A stretch of DNA of 64,000 nucleotides from Mrakia gelida (lineage: Eukaryota > Basidiomycota > Tremellomycetes > Cystofilobasidiales > Mrakiaceae). Location: NCBI GenBank assembly GCA_024345305.1, contig BRON01000019.1, positions 496,001 through 560,000 on the forward strand, given 5' to 3'. The notes under the pieces were generated by a model. That model ran no database searches. It was not told the origin of the DNA and worked only from the letters and a program-made list of their open reading frames with translations. The translations under genes were made by a program, and so were the position numbers. Positions 1 to 11,042 of this stretch are shown piece after piece (positions within the stretch are counted from its first letter, which is position 1; every line of letters begins with the position of its first letter).

Positions 1-1922
1 GAGCGTTTCGTGAGGAGAGTGTGTTCCTTTTCGACCGACGCGTCTTCGATGGGTGAGGCGGAGGAACACGATGTTTCGACCTTCGACGACGACGATTTGG
101 TGGATGCCTTCTTCGATGACGACGACGACGATCCTACTGCTGTTGAGGAAGAGGAGACGACCGACTTGGGTCTCTTCGCTGCGACCGAATCGAAGTCGAG
201 AGGAGGGTTCTCTGGAAGAGCTCGTGGCGAGGTTCCGGAGGTGGTGCTAACGTTGATTTTGGGTTTGAGCGGAGAGGGTTGATGGAAGGGGAGTCGACGA
301 GAGGTGGAGGTGGCTGGGATGCTGGGACTCGAGGAGGAGACGGACTCGGTTGGGGACGTGGGAGAGGATGGGACGGGAGGTGGTGGAGGAGGGAACATCT
401 TGGCGAGGGATTTGATCACGTCCCCTACGTCCGAGGAGATCCTTCCTAGCGAGGGTTGTCGTCCTGATCCGGCGACGGGAGGTGGTCGCGTCGTTGAGGT
501 CTTAGTGGGCGAAACAACCTTGATCGTGGACGAGGAGGAGACGTCTCCGTCCCTCGTCGGCTGCTCGTGCTCGACGACGTGGGAGGCTGGACTGGTTGGT
601 GTGGAGGGAGGGGAAGCGTAGGACGTCCTTCTCTCGACTGAAGAGTTGGATCCGGTCGTCGACGAGTTGGAGGCCGACCTTCTGTTGCTGATCGCGACTG
701 GGGATTGAGGAGTAACGACGAACCCTCTCATCACGACTCCCTCCTCCGATGCGGACGAGTCCTCCGACGAGATAGACGAGCGAGAGGGTTTGGTTGAGTG
801 TTTCCTGAGGGACGACGAAGACGAGTTGGCTCCTGACGAGGAGGTAAGAGGGATTGGACGACGTTTGTTCGACGAGGGAGTTGGTGAATCCGGTCGTCCT
901 GTCATCTCCTCGCTTTCCTCATCCGACGAAGACGAGTCGCGGAGATCCTCCTCCTGCTCCTCTTCCTTCGCCAGCTGAGGCTGAGGAGGCGAAGGGTGCA
1001 GGCTGCTTCCCTCCGAGTCGAACTCGAAGGGTGCGTCGGGCGACGCGGTCTTGAACGAGCCTTCGTCGTCGAGCGAGACGGGAGAGGATCCAGCTGGAGA
1101 GGGAGGAGGAGGGATGGTTTCTGAAGGCGAGGAGACCGGCGCGATGGAAGATTTGATGGGAGAGTTGGGAGCTGGGTGGATAACGACTGTTGGAGGAGGA
1201 GGTGGTGGAGGAGGTGGGAGAGGAGGAGCGACGACTGGAGTTGAGGAGGTCTGTCTCCTCGGAGGAGGAGGGTGATGTCTTCCTCTCGTGTTGAACGGCT
1301 GATGTTGCTTGGGGAGCTGAGGAGGGGGAGAAGCGCATGGGAAGATGGTCGAGGGTGGGAGGTGGGTTTCTGGATCGAAACAAAACGAGGAACGAAGAGG
1401 TCAGCTCGACTCACTCCTTTGTTTCTCCTCCCTCCGTCCCTCCCGTCTCCACTCAAGCAAGACATAGAAAGAGCGTAGACGTAGATACTTACCCTCCGGC
1501 GGAGTCAACACCACTGTCAGTTCTCCAACTGAAATGATCCTCCTCCTCCTCTCCTCCTCCTTGAGCTTGTTCCTCCTCCCCTCCTCCTCCAGACTGACCA
1601 TCTCCTCCAAGAAGACGTCCCCTCCGTTGCTCTGAACCAACACCGTCCTCGCTCCCTTCTTGGCTTTGCCTGTCTTCTTAATCATCAACCCTCTAGCGAG
1701 CTCGTGTCGTTCCTTCTCCCTCTCCTTCTCTCGAAGAGCGGCGAGGTTCATTCGAGGAGGAGGAGGCGGAACCGAACTCGATGAAGAGCTCGTCGAGGGT
1801 GCTGTTGGAGGCGAAGGTTGACGAAGAGGGAGGGAGATGGAAGGGAGGATGAAGGACGGTCTACGGGAGCGGATTGAGGTCGATGTGGTTGATGTTGAAG
1901 GAGGAGAGGGAGGGGAAGGCAT
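1..1922 (-). CDS. Ser/Pro-rich hypothetical protein (3' end outside window)
   Basis: Two exons: 1493-1922 and <1-1369, joined across an intron with donor GTAAGT and acceptor CAG at 1370-1492. The frame stays open to the window edge, so the C terminus is missing. The N terminus (about 60 residues) is Ser/Pro-rich. It is followed by a strongly charged stretch rich in Glu, Arg and Lys that includes MNLAALREKEREKE and is probably helical or coiled-coil. The long second exon is low complexity: poly-Pro, poly-Ser and acidic Ser/Asp/Glu patches. No enzyme motif is visible, and composition suggests a disordered nuclear or regulatory protein. The start is the first ATG of the open frame; an upstream exon cannot be excluded. 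I do not recognise the family. Confidence 0.6.
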
Positions 1923-2702
1923 CCTTTCGGCTCAAAGAGGAGGACAAGAGGGGCGACGGGAGGAACGAGCGAGCGAGGTCGAGGAGGAGGGACGTGGTCG
2001 TTCGTCTTCGGCCGGGGAGAGAGATGACTGCTACAGAGAAAACTAGAGACGAAAAGAGAGCGTGGTGTGAGCGAAAGAGTCTAGTGAAGAAAGAAGGAGG
2101 CTTGTTGCACGTACGAGGAAGAGGTGCTCTAGTCAAGAAGGGAATCATTCAAGGGAGGAGGAGGATCGAGAGCTCGCCTCTTTCGGATCGTCCCATCTCG
2201 ACTCGCTCTCCTTTGGAGGTTGGTGATCACCAGGACATGAAGATCATCTCGGCTTGATTGCTGGCAGAGGAGAAGAGGAGAGCATGGGTCCGAGGCGGAG
2301 AGGGAGAGAGTTGGAGGCAAGGGAGGCGAACGGCGAAAGTTGAGCTTCGTCGAAACGAGATCGAGGGATCGAGATGTTCTCTGGAAGGTGTGACGCGTTT
2401 CGAGAGGTCGAAAATCTTCTTGGTGAATACAAACAGAGAGATGGAAGCCTTTGTCGACGCGAAACTCCTGCCTTTCGGTCAGAAGCATATGAAGGCGAGG
2501 CAGGGAACGTCGAGGAGCGGCCGTCCTCATCTCTTGATGTTGTCTCGTCTCGTCAAGCTCAAGTACTCTGCGTCTCTGCTTCCCTATACACAATTCACGA
2601 TTCATAACAATATATACTGGAGGAACTAGCGAGGCAAACGAAGACAAAGGAAGGTACGAAGCGAAACGAGAGGAGACGCGTCGACCTCGACTGCTCGCCG
2701 AT
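1923..2702. other. Intergenic 1923-2702
   Basis: Upstream region of the Ser/Pro-rich gene and 3' region of the AAD-like gene. Short open frames are present on both strands, but none has splice signals or recognisable protein content. One GACGCGTC palindrome lies at about 2675. Confidence 0.5.
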
Positions 2703-4983
2703 CTACTGCTTCGCAGCTCCGAGAGGCTGGGAAGACTGGACCCAGTCGATGTTTCCAACGCTGAGCGAATGAGACAGTGCAAATGGATAAAACGAGGGTC
2801 AGCTTGAGGGTTCCCAGCGCAGGACGAACGAGAGGAGAACGAGACGGTTGACTCACGTCGGCAGCATGAATCCTCCGGGTTTTCCACCGTGAGCGGCAGG
2901 GTCGTCCCCAACGAAGTCGTGAGGGAATCCAGGGGAGAAGGACTTGACGTCTGAGCGATCGAAGGGAAGAGTCAGACGCATCGTCGAGAGGGACGGAGGA
3001 GAAAGAGAGGGGGGGGGAGAACGAACCCTCGATCTTCTTGACCTGCTCGGGGGTGAGGGTGACAGTGAGGGCGGAGATGTTGTCGTGGAGGTGCTGAAGG
3101 AGAACGAACGGAAGAGAGAGAGAGAGGTCAGTCTCGGCGCGTCGACCAAAGTCGAGCGAGGACGGCTCAAAAGAAAGCGAGAAAAGCAAGCGAGCAACGC
3201 ACCTCAACCTTCCTTCCACCGATGAGAGGGAAAACGTAAGGAGCCTTGGCGAGGAGGTAAGCGAGCGCCACGGCGGTAGGGGATTTGAGTCCAAGTTCCT
3301 GAGCGATCTCGTCGAGGACGAGAGAGTACTGCTCCTCCTCGGGAGTTTGGTCGGCGCCTCCCATCATGGATCGAAGACCTTCTCCTTGCGACTTCCTAGC
3401 TTCGATTTGGGCTTTGGATTGGATTCGTCCTCCACCGATGGCGTCCCAGGGGGCGAGCTGAAAAGCGAAAGAGGAGAGAGTCAGCGAGCGAGAAAAGAGT
3501 CGCGAGAGATTGAAGAGAAAGGACGCAGGGAAGAAGGTGCTCACAGCCATTCCGAAGTGTCGAGCCATGGGAAGGATGTCTCGCTCGAAGTCTCGACTGG
3601 GAAGAACGCGAAGCAGGAAGAGTCAGTTGAAGGTCGAGACGAGAGAAACGATGCGAATGCGGCGAGACGAGAAGAGACCAAACGAGTCGAACTCACAGCA
3701 TGACGTTCCATCGTCCCTGGTAGATCGAGAAAACGGTCTTGCCGTGATCTCTAGCGTAGGTGTTGCAGGCGGCGACGATCCAAGCTGAACGAACATGATA
3801 AAAGAGAGCGAACGAGAGGCGATCAGCGACGCGAACCAAAACGAACGAAATGAGACGAGGGCGAGCTGACCAGGAGTATCGGAGATTCCGAGGTAGAGAA
3901 CCTTTCCGGACTTGACGACGGCATCCAAGGAGTCCATCACCTCAGGGATCGAGGTGGTCCAGTCCCACCTGGAGCGAAGAGGAAGCGCGAAACGAAAGAG
4001 TCAACGACGCGGAAAGAAGCTCAACGAAGCCGTCGATAAATCGGAAAGCGACTCACCAGTGAAGGTAGAGGATGTCGACGTAGTCGGTTCGAAGCTTCTT
4101 GAGGGAATCTCGAAGCTAGAAAATGCGTTGGGGAGAGTTATTTCAGTCAGGGAAGTTTTTTCAGTCAGGGAAGGAAGGCAACAGAAGAAGAGCGAGACGA
4201 GGGACCAACGGAGAGATGAAGCGACTTCTTTCCGTTTCCAGCGTGGTTGATAGCGGCATCAGCTCCCTCGGCGTAAGATCGGTAGTGGGTCTGTAGAACA
4301 AGAACCACGGTCAGCTCGAGGTTCGGACGAGAAGGAAGAAGGAAGGAAGAGCGACGAACGGTGAACTTGGTAGCGAGAACGATTCGATCTCGGCACTTCC
4401 TCTCCTCCATCCACTCTCCGATCCACTTCTCGGACTCCTCGTTCTGGTAGTTGTTGGCGGTATCTACGAAAGGCAAGTGGAACGAGGGAGAAGAAGAAGA
4501 GAAGGATCAGTCTCGAGCTCGCCGTCTTCCTCCCTCCTCCCTCCCTCCCGCATCTCGTTTGGTTGCTTACCGATGAAGTTCCCTCCAGCCTCGACGAAAG
4601 CATCGAGGAGCTTGAAGCTATCCTCTCGAGTCATGGATCCCATGAAGTCCTTCCAGGACTCTCCGATGGACATGGCTCCGAGCTGGAGCGGCGAGACCTT
4701 GATACCAGCGGTGGGTGAAAGGATTCGGTGTCCTGCATCGGAGGGAGGGAAAGAGCGAGAAAGAGGTCAGCGAGAGGTCGTAGGATCCCAAGAGATCGAT
4801 AGGATGTGGAGGGAAGGATGAACTCACGACCGAGAGCAGTCTTGGGAGCGGGGGCGGGAGCGAAGATGGACTGAGGGGAGGGAAAGGAAGAAGAGGGAAA
4901 GGAACGAGATGGTGAGCTCGACCGGATTTCAGCCCGCTCCCGTCCCTCCGACTCTCGACCTTCTACAGCGGCGAACGCACCAT
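2703..4983 (-). CDS. Aryl-alcohol dehydrogenase-like aldo/keto reductase (AKR9/AAD type)
   Basis: Exons (minus): 4981-4983, 4828-4870, 4571-4732, 4360-4463, 4210-4290, 4057-4115, 3871-3968, 3697-3784, 3545-3596, 3203-3457, 3027-3093, 2857-2950, 2703-2760. They total 1164 nt and encode 387 aa, close to yeast AAD14. The first exon is just the ATG. The protein is a TIM-barrel NADPH-dependent reductase expected to act on aryl or aliphatic aldehydes in the cytosol. The catalytic tetrad is visible: Asp70 and Tyr75 (FIDTANNYQ), Lys102 (VLATKFT), His150 (DILYLHWWDW). Family landmarks follow: [19 protein letters not shown], a lysine-rich cofactor region, and [23 protein letters not shown] near the barrel end. 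All junctions keep frame, so the gene looks intact. Substrate cannot be told from sequence. Confidence 0.93.
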
Positions 4984-5712
4984 TTCAGAAGTTGAGGTTG
5001 AGGGGAGGTTGGAGTGTGGGTGTAGATGAAGTTGGGTGGGTGGGTGGTGGTTGATGGAGAGATGAGAGGAGGGATCGAGCTCGACCGTTTTAAGAAGAAA
5101 GGAGAGTGGAGGGCTGCAGCCCGACGGTGGAGGGGAGAGAGGCGGCATGGAGGGACGGGGGAAGGCCGTGTTGATCTTCCTAGATGCTTGATCGGTGCCG
5201 TCTTGGGGCTGCCGGCTTGAAGAGCCCAGTGCTTGCCCAGTGGGGATGAAACAGAGACGGGCAAAAAGGCAGGACGGGCGAAGGAGGGAGAGGGAGGGAC
5301 GATGACGCTCGGAGGGACGAGCAGGAAGTTGGTCGGTCTAGAAGTCTTCGAGCAGCTTCCCTGGGTTTCAGTAGAGCGAGTTCTGCGAGAAACAGAGCGA
5401 GTAAGCAGAGATGTAGACATCTGGATGAATAAGGACGAAGAGGTGACCGGTTAGATCGACCTTCTTGACTTACAAACGACGACGCGTCGCTGCCTCCACT
5501 CTCTTCCCTGCCCTTCCTTCTCAGACAAGAGGATTAGATCCGTTGTGCTAGCCCTAGCTGGAGAGGAGCTCTGCGTGCGCGTCAAGCTCCTATCGAATCG
5601 AATGAAGAAAAACGGTCGCGTTCCCGAACCACGTCGACGATAGTGAATCAAGAAGGCATATGTACGACGCGAGAACAGTGACTGACCCAACTAAACACGA
5701 ACTAACATTCGC
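4984..5712. other. Intergenic 4984-5712
   Basis: Promoter side of the AAD-like gene and 3' side of F-box paralog A. It contains a TGGG-rich stretch at about 5030-5050 and a GACGCGTC palindrome at 5481. No protein-like frame or RNA gene was recognised. Confidence 0.5.
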
Positions 5713-7324
5713 TCAGCTCATCAAAGCTTCATGGCCCTCCAACCCCCTGAAATCCTGCCTCAATCCCGGCGCAACAACCACCTTCAAACAACCCGTCGAA
5801 CCCTTCTGCTTCTCTTCGTACTTCCTGATCTGATTCCTCAGCCTCGTCGCCGACGCTTCACTCCCAACAACGACTGTAGCCGACTCCAACCTCTCGGATA
5901 CGAGCGATCGATCTCGTTCGACGAGCTGATGCGCGATATCGATGTAACGACCGTCGAAAGGAGCGAGGGAGGAGGTGAACCATCGAACGCTCCATTTCGA
6001 GTTGGACTCCGTCGACGAGGGGTCTTGCTCGTGTCCACCGAGTCCGAGGAAGAAGGAAGTAGAGTTGACCTGTCGAAGGATGGAGTGGTTCTCGGACATA
6101 TCGGTCTGGTCCATGAACGTCTCGGGAAGAACCCAGAGGTCCACGTCGAGAAGGTCGACGGATCGAAGTCGCGACCAGTTCGAGATGAGGGACGATGCCG
6201 CTCGGGTGATTCGGTACGACCTCTCCTCTCCGAGGGTGTCGGGGTTTCCCTCGAAGACAAGCTTCTCGGGGTCGAGAAGGGAGAGGAGTTCGACTCGAGG
6301 TCGGAAGCACGCGACGCGAGCTCGACCTCGGTCGTAGTCGAGGGAATCGAAGTCCAGGGAGATGGTGAGTCGAGAGAGGAGGAGAGGAGTGCGACTCATT
6401 CGAGAGGTGAAGATTTGCCAGGGTTCGATCTCTTGAAGGGATGAAGCTCTGACCTCGAGGACTCGGATGTGTTCGAGGGAGAGGGCATTCGCGAGGCGAG
6501 AGCTGGAAGCTGCGTCCTGGTTCGTTCGAAGAGTCGATGAGAACGCAAGAAAGGGTCAGTCAGATCAGACCTTCTAGGAGGTCTGGGCGAGGTAGATACG
6601 ATCACTCACTCGACGAGTGAAGAGGGAAGCAAGCCTCTCTACGGCGAAGTACCCTCCGTATCGACCCTTCGTCGAAGCGACCTCGAGGAGCTTGGGAGCG
6701 AAGAGGTTGAGGCATGCGAGGTTCGATTTGGCGATGATGGACATGGTCCTCGTATCGCAGAGGCCGACGATGTGTTCGAGGATCTCGAGAGGGAAGGAGT
6801 GGGTGAAGGGAACGACGGCTTCTCGAGGTTCGTTGCTCGCGAGCTCGGAGTCGTACGGGAAGGGAGGAGGAGGAGGGAAGTAGTAGGGCCAGCTTGAAAG
6901 CTTCGTACCCGCGTTGACCTTGGCGAGAGAGGTGGAGGTGTTCCCAACTCTTCTGATCTGGAAGAAGGGGAGAAGCGAGGGAGCGTGAGCCGAAGGAGGA
7001 GATCGAGGGAAGCGAGAGACGGGGGGATGGAAGGAGAGTGAGAGCTCGCTTGCAAGAACTGACCTTCTGCCACGTCCAGACCTTCCCTGAAGCCATCTTG
7101 AATCCTCCGCCTTCGAGCTTCGACCAATACTCCTGATCTCCAGCGCGAATCCAGATTCCATCGGGTCGAGAGTCGTCATCCTGTCCTTCGAGGAGGGAGA
7201 TGGTTTGGCAGGCGAGGCGGACAAGAGCTTCCCTCTCAGCCCTGAGTTGAGCGTTCTCGGCTTGAAGAACGGAGTACTGCTGCTTGTACGAGGAGACGAG
7301 GTCGGGAGAAGAAGGTGGGAACAT
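5713..7324 (-). CDS. F-box-like protein, three-exon family member A
   Basis: Exons (minus): 7064-7324, 6610-6957, 5713-6516; 1413 nt, 470 aa. Exon 1 encodes a coiled coil (QYSVLQAENAQLRAERE) then a GIWIRAGDQEYW block. Exon 2 carries a short F-box-like helix pair, SFPLEILEHIVGLCD, followed by NLACLNLFAPKLLE. Exon 3 carries a leucine-rich C-terminal part with HIRVLEVRA, LLSLLDPEKL, YRITRAASSLISNWSRLRSVDLLDVDL and FFLGLGG. F-box proteins are usually substrate receptors of SCF ubiquitin ligases; that role here is inference. Exon 1 is exactly 261 nt, as in paralog B at 11043, and intron positions match B and C (55113). Gene intact. Confidence 0.8.
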
Positions 7325-7645
7325 GGTGACGGCAAGCGGAGAAGAAGGAAGGGTGGAGTCGTGGTTTGGAGTGAACAGAAAGTTGGAGCGACAAGCTCGT
7401 CGTCCTTCAGGCGAGCTGACGCGGATCGATGAGCAGGTTTTCTCCCGTGTTCTATCCTGTACCTCAGTAGGGTTCAGATAGCCAGAGCCTTGAATCGAAA
7501 TCAGAGCTGCTTGAATAGGTAAGTGCTAGGCTGTCAGCTCGAGCTCCAGACCTCTTTCGCGTCGCCTTCTCTCCCTGTTTTCTACTCTCTCTAGCAATTT
7601 GACCTTTCACGAACGAACCCGATGAGACGACAGAGAAGAGCATGG
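7325..7645. other. Intergenic 7325-7645
   Basis: Short gap between the start of F-box paralog A and the end of the Lcp5-like gene. Nothing beyond A/T-richer untranslated-looking sequence was seen. Confidence 0.5.
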
Positions 7646-8969
7646 TTATCTTCTCTTCTTCGACTTCCCCCTGCTCGAAACCTCCCTCTCGAACCTCCCC
7701 TTCTTGGCCTTCTTCCCACCGTCTCCTCCTCCGAAGCCTTCATCCTCAGGCCCACTCCTCTTCCTCCTCTCCCAAGCTCCTCCACTCTCTCCATCTCCAC
7801 CAGTCCCACCAAGAGCGTACTCTCCGCTCCCTCCGATCCCCCCAAGCACATCTCCCCATCCTCCAAGTCCAAGAGCATCCTCCCTCTCCTCCTTCTCCCT
7901 CCTCTTGAGGTCCGTCTTCTTCAAGGGCAACCTCACGAACGCGCTCTCCTCGAACTCCGTCTGCTCCATAGCGAGAGACTTGCTCTTCCCTGATCCTCCT
8001 CCGACGCCCGAGTAGGTGTGAAGACCGGTGACGGATTCGGCGTGAGGGAGAGTCGATCCAGTCGAGAGAGCGTAGTCGGTGAGGAGGGTGGAGGTTTTGG
8101 GTGGACGAGCGGCGGCTTTGGTTTTGCGCGAAGAGGAGGACTCGAGGTAGGGGACGGCGGCGAGTCTTGGAGGTCGGTAGATACCAGAGGTAGATTTGGA
8201 GGTGGAAGGTCCGTCGTTGTCTGACGCGTCGGAAGCCGAGTCGTCGTTGTTTCCTGAGCGAGAGGGTTTGAGGAGTGCCGAGGGGTTGGGTCGGAAGGAT
8301 AGAGGATCTGAGGAAACGAAAGAAGGAAAGTGGAAGAGTCAGCACTCGATGTGACGAGCAAGCAGCAGGTAGAAGCGAACGAGGGGAAAAGACGAGACTC
8401 ACCATTCTCCAAAGCTTCCTTCGTCTGACCACCCTCAACAGCACCCTTCACCAGCCTGTCAACCTGCTTCCCAACCTTGCCCTCCATCCCTCGCACTCGC
8501 TCCATGACCTCTCGGATGAGAATCATCTCCTCGACGACCTCCTTGTCCTGTCCAAGAACGGGCGACGAACGAGGAGGTCGAGCGGCTGAAAAGTTGTCGA
8601 GCACCGAGGAGGAAGAGGTGGAGGAGGACGCGATCGGGGAGGGTTGGGACGCAGCTGCGAGGCGGTCGGCGATAAGGAGGGCGTAGAGGTGGGTGTAGGA
8701 GATGAGAAGGTTGGGTCGAACGGAAAGAAGGGAGAGACCAGCGGCGAGGTCGAGAGATGAGGGATCCGTTCGAAGACTGCACGAGAAAGAGAGGCAAGGT
8801 GTGAGCTTTCTGGTTCTTTCTTTGATGAGGCGAACGAGCATTCATATACATACGAGTTAAGAAGAGGAGTAAGAGCAGCGTTGGTTTGGGAGACGGAAGC
8901 TCGGAGAGTCTTGAGCATCGGGAGGAGAGCCTCAGGAGAAGGGAGGGCGGAGGCTTCGAAGTCTGCCAT
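7646..8969 (-). CDS. LCP5: Lcp5/neuroguidin-like U3 snoRNP-associated protein (Sas10/Utp3/C1D family)
   Basis: Exons (minus): 8854-8969, 8403-8776, 7646-8307; 1152 nt, 383 aa. The N-terminal half has the helical Sas10/C1D-type region (LRASVSQTNAALTPLL and GLSLLSVRPNLLISYTHLYALLIADR). The middle has EVMERVRGMEGKVGKQVDRLVK. The conserved GIYRPPRLAAVPY block and a C-terminal EESAFVRLPLKKTDLKRREK segment follow, then a Gly-rich, Lys/Arg-rich tail. Family members work in the nucleolus in 18S rRNA processing as part of the small-subunit processome. The ATG at 8969 was chosen because a good acceptor (TCTCGCAG) lies just upstream, suggesting an intron in the 5' UTR. All junctions keep frame. Confidence 0.85.
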
Positions 8970-9650
8970 GATGAGCCTGCGAGAGATGGAAAACAAGGTG
9001 AAAAACAGAGTCAGTCACTTGCTCGCTATGGTCTCGAAGAAGATGGTTGGTGAGGTCGAACGAGCGGAGGGAGGGTGGCGAGGGAAGAGGGAAGGGAGGG
9101 AGGGGAAGGTGGTGAAAAGCTGATGTCTTGTCTGTGGTCCCTCAGTCACGGGTTTTCTAGGTCCGCCTCGTCCTCTACGGATTCGAGTTGAGCTTTATAA
9201 TCAAGGTTATTCATTGCCCAGTGCTGGTGGTCATCAGGGGGAAACACACAGAGAGACAAGCTTCGGAGGGGAGGTGGCGAAGGTCGAAGGAGGGAGGAGG
9301 AGGAAGGGATGCAGCAGGACTGCCGCTCTCCTTTCAGGGGAAGGAAGGGGAAAAAAGATCTTCAACTCACAGAGAGGTTCAAGAGGCTGGGAGGGAGAAG
9401 GGGGAAGGGAAAGAGAAGAGAAGGAGGAGAAGAGCTGAGGGAGGGAGATGGAGGTTAGGTCGACCTTCGCTCTGAAAACTTGGGCTGGCAGGAGGGACGA
9501 GTTTCGTCGCTTAGCAACGGTGGACGCCTCGAGGGCTCAACAAAATAAACTGAAAGTCGCAAGAGTCAATATCTGAGCCTCTAATCTAGCCGTCTTGAGC
9601 TCGCTGAGCATAAAAAATATGTTTCTCAGCAAGGAACGGCTTCGAGCCGG
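8970..9650. other. Intergenic, purine-rich plus strand
   Basis: From about 9040 to 9470 the plus strand is strikingly purine-rich (long GGAGGGAGG/GGAAGGGAAG runs). The only open frames there are low-complexity Gly/Arg/Glu products, so I call no gene. The region lies upstream of the Lcp5-like gene and a truncated F-box relic. Confidence 0.5.
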
Positions 9651-10436
9651 TTGGAACAAAGGGAAGCGCTTGAACTCTCACCCTTCCCGCCTCCTTCTCG
9701 TTTCGTTGCTTCACCTTCAACGGCCACCTTCTCTCTTTCAGGTCCTCTCGCTCAGACAAGTTCTCTCTTATCATCGCCTCCTATCGTTACCGAGCGGCAA
9801 AATCTATCCGAACCGCCCTGCGTGAGTCCTCGTCTCGCTCTGAAGCTGGCCTTCGATTCGAACGAGCTCACCTCTTCCATCCCCGCTTTGCCTTCTTTCC
9901 ATCGTGCCTTCCGTTCTCTCGACAAAGACGCGTCGTTCCTCGTCCGAGCCGGAACCGACCTCATCTCCTACCTTCTTCCAGCGCTCGACGTCCTCACCGG
10001 AGACGACCACAAGGTCCTTCTCAGCCGTTGCCCCAACCTTCAAGAGGTCGTCCTCCCCATCAGCATCACGGAAATGGAGAGTGGTCGACTGGGCGCTAGC
10101 AAAGTCTCGCCGTTACCGTCGGTTCGAAAGGTCGTCCTCGTTTTCAAGATGGAGGAGGGAGGGACGGTACCGAGCGAGGAGATGGGAGAGTGCTTGCTCA
10201 AGTACGTCTCGACGAAGATCTTCCCGTCCCTCGAGCAGGTGATATGGATCGACATGAATAACGGGAGGGATCATTGGAGGTAGTGAGTTCAGTCGCGTTT
10301 CGTCTCGAGAGCCTCGACGCGACGACCGACGAGCTGACCTGTGTCTCCCCTCTAATCTCGCGATTGCCTGCGCCGCAGTTGGACTATGTTGGAACCACAG
10401 TTCAAAGGCTCGAGAGTGACGACGTCTCGACTCTGA
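9651..10436 (+). pseudogene. 5'-truncated F-box family relic
   Basis: A frame open from about 9651 to the donor at 10283 (GTGAGT) joins a last exon 10379-10436 ending in TGA. The first in-frame ATG is only at about 10073, so a normal start is missing. The C-terminal part resembles the gene at 43027. Here KIFPSLEQVIWIDMNNG precedes the last intron; there HHILPKFPSLKKIVWVNST precedes an intron at the same place. Each gene then has a short final exon coding for a Trp plus about 17 residues. No F-box is seen upstream. It is probably a 5'-truncated relic; an undetected upstream exon is the alternative. Confidence 0.5.
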
Positions 10437-11042
10437 TCGTATCGGGGTTCGTATCGTCTGTTTCTCTTCGACGCGTCGAGCTTACCGCGGATCGTGCGCC
10501 CTTCTCTCTTCGTATAGACTCCTCTCCCACCACTACGCCGCGAAATGACATGAGCCTAAATATTCTCATCTTGTAGCCTTTTTTACGTTTCTATCTTCGT
10601 ATCCTTGTCCCTCCTGCTCTATCCTTTCTCTCGTCGCTCTCGTCGCTGTCCCATCTCGTCTCGTTTCTGTTGTTATTCTCGCTCGTTCTTACTCGTCTCG
10701 TTGTCCAGCTCGATTTTCTACGGACCTCTTGATCAGGCCTGAGTCGAAGGCGACAGCAGGGGAAGATGCTGGGACGACACCGAACGCGCGTTCGACGCGC
10801 GAAAACGGCCTCAACAGAAGAAAGGTTCCTTTTCGAATCCCTCTCAACAGCGTGCAACGAGAACTGTGAGCCGGCGTTGAATCACCATGAAAAGAGAAAA
10901 TCAATGCCCTTCCCACGGAGGCAGAACGAGAGGCAACAAACCTCTCCCCATTTCGAAGCGAGCTCAACGAGCTGCTTTCGACGGTCATCTCCTTCTCCTC
11001 CTCCCTCCCTTCCCTTCCCTCCCCTCCATCCATCCATCCACC
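10437..11042. other. Intergenic, promoter side of F-box paralog B
   Basis: Contains a GACGCGTC palindrome near 10470 and, just before the ATG at 11043, a pyrimidine-rich leader with CATC tetranucleotide repeats (about 11022-11041). No gene recognised. Confidence 0.5.

Noticed and set aside
902..1465. Minus-strand frame of 187 aa
   Set aside because: Overlaps the spliced Ser/Pro-rich gene in another frame and includes its intron; product is basic low complexity.
8523..8996. Longer start (MFSISRRLI) for the Lcp5-like gene
   Set aside because: A good acceptor (TCTCGCAG) falls between it and the ATG at 8969, so it is probably in a 5' UTR intron.
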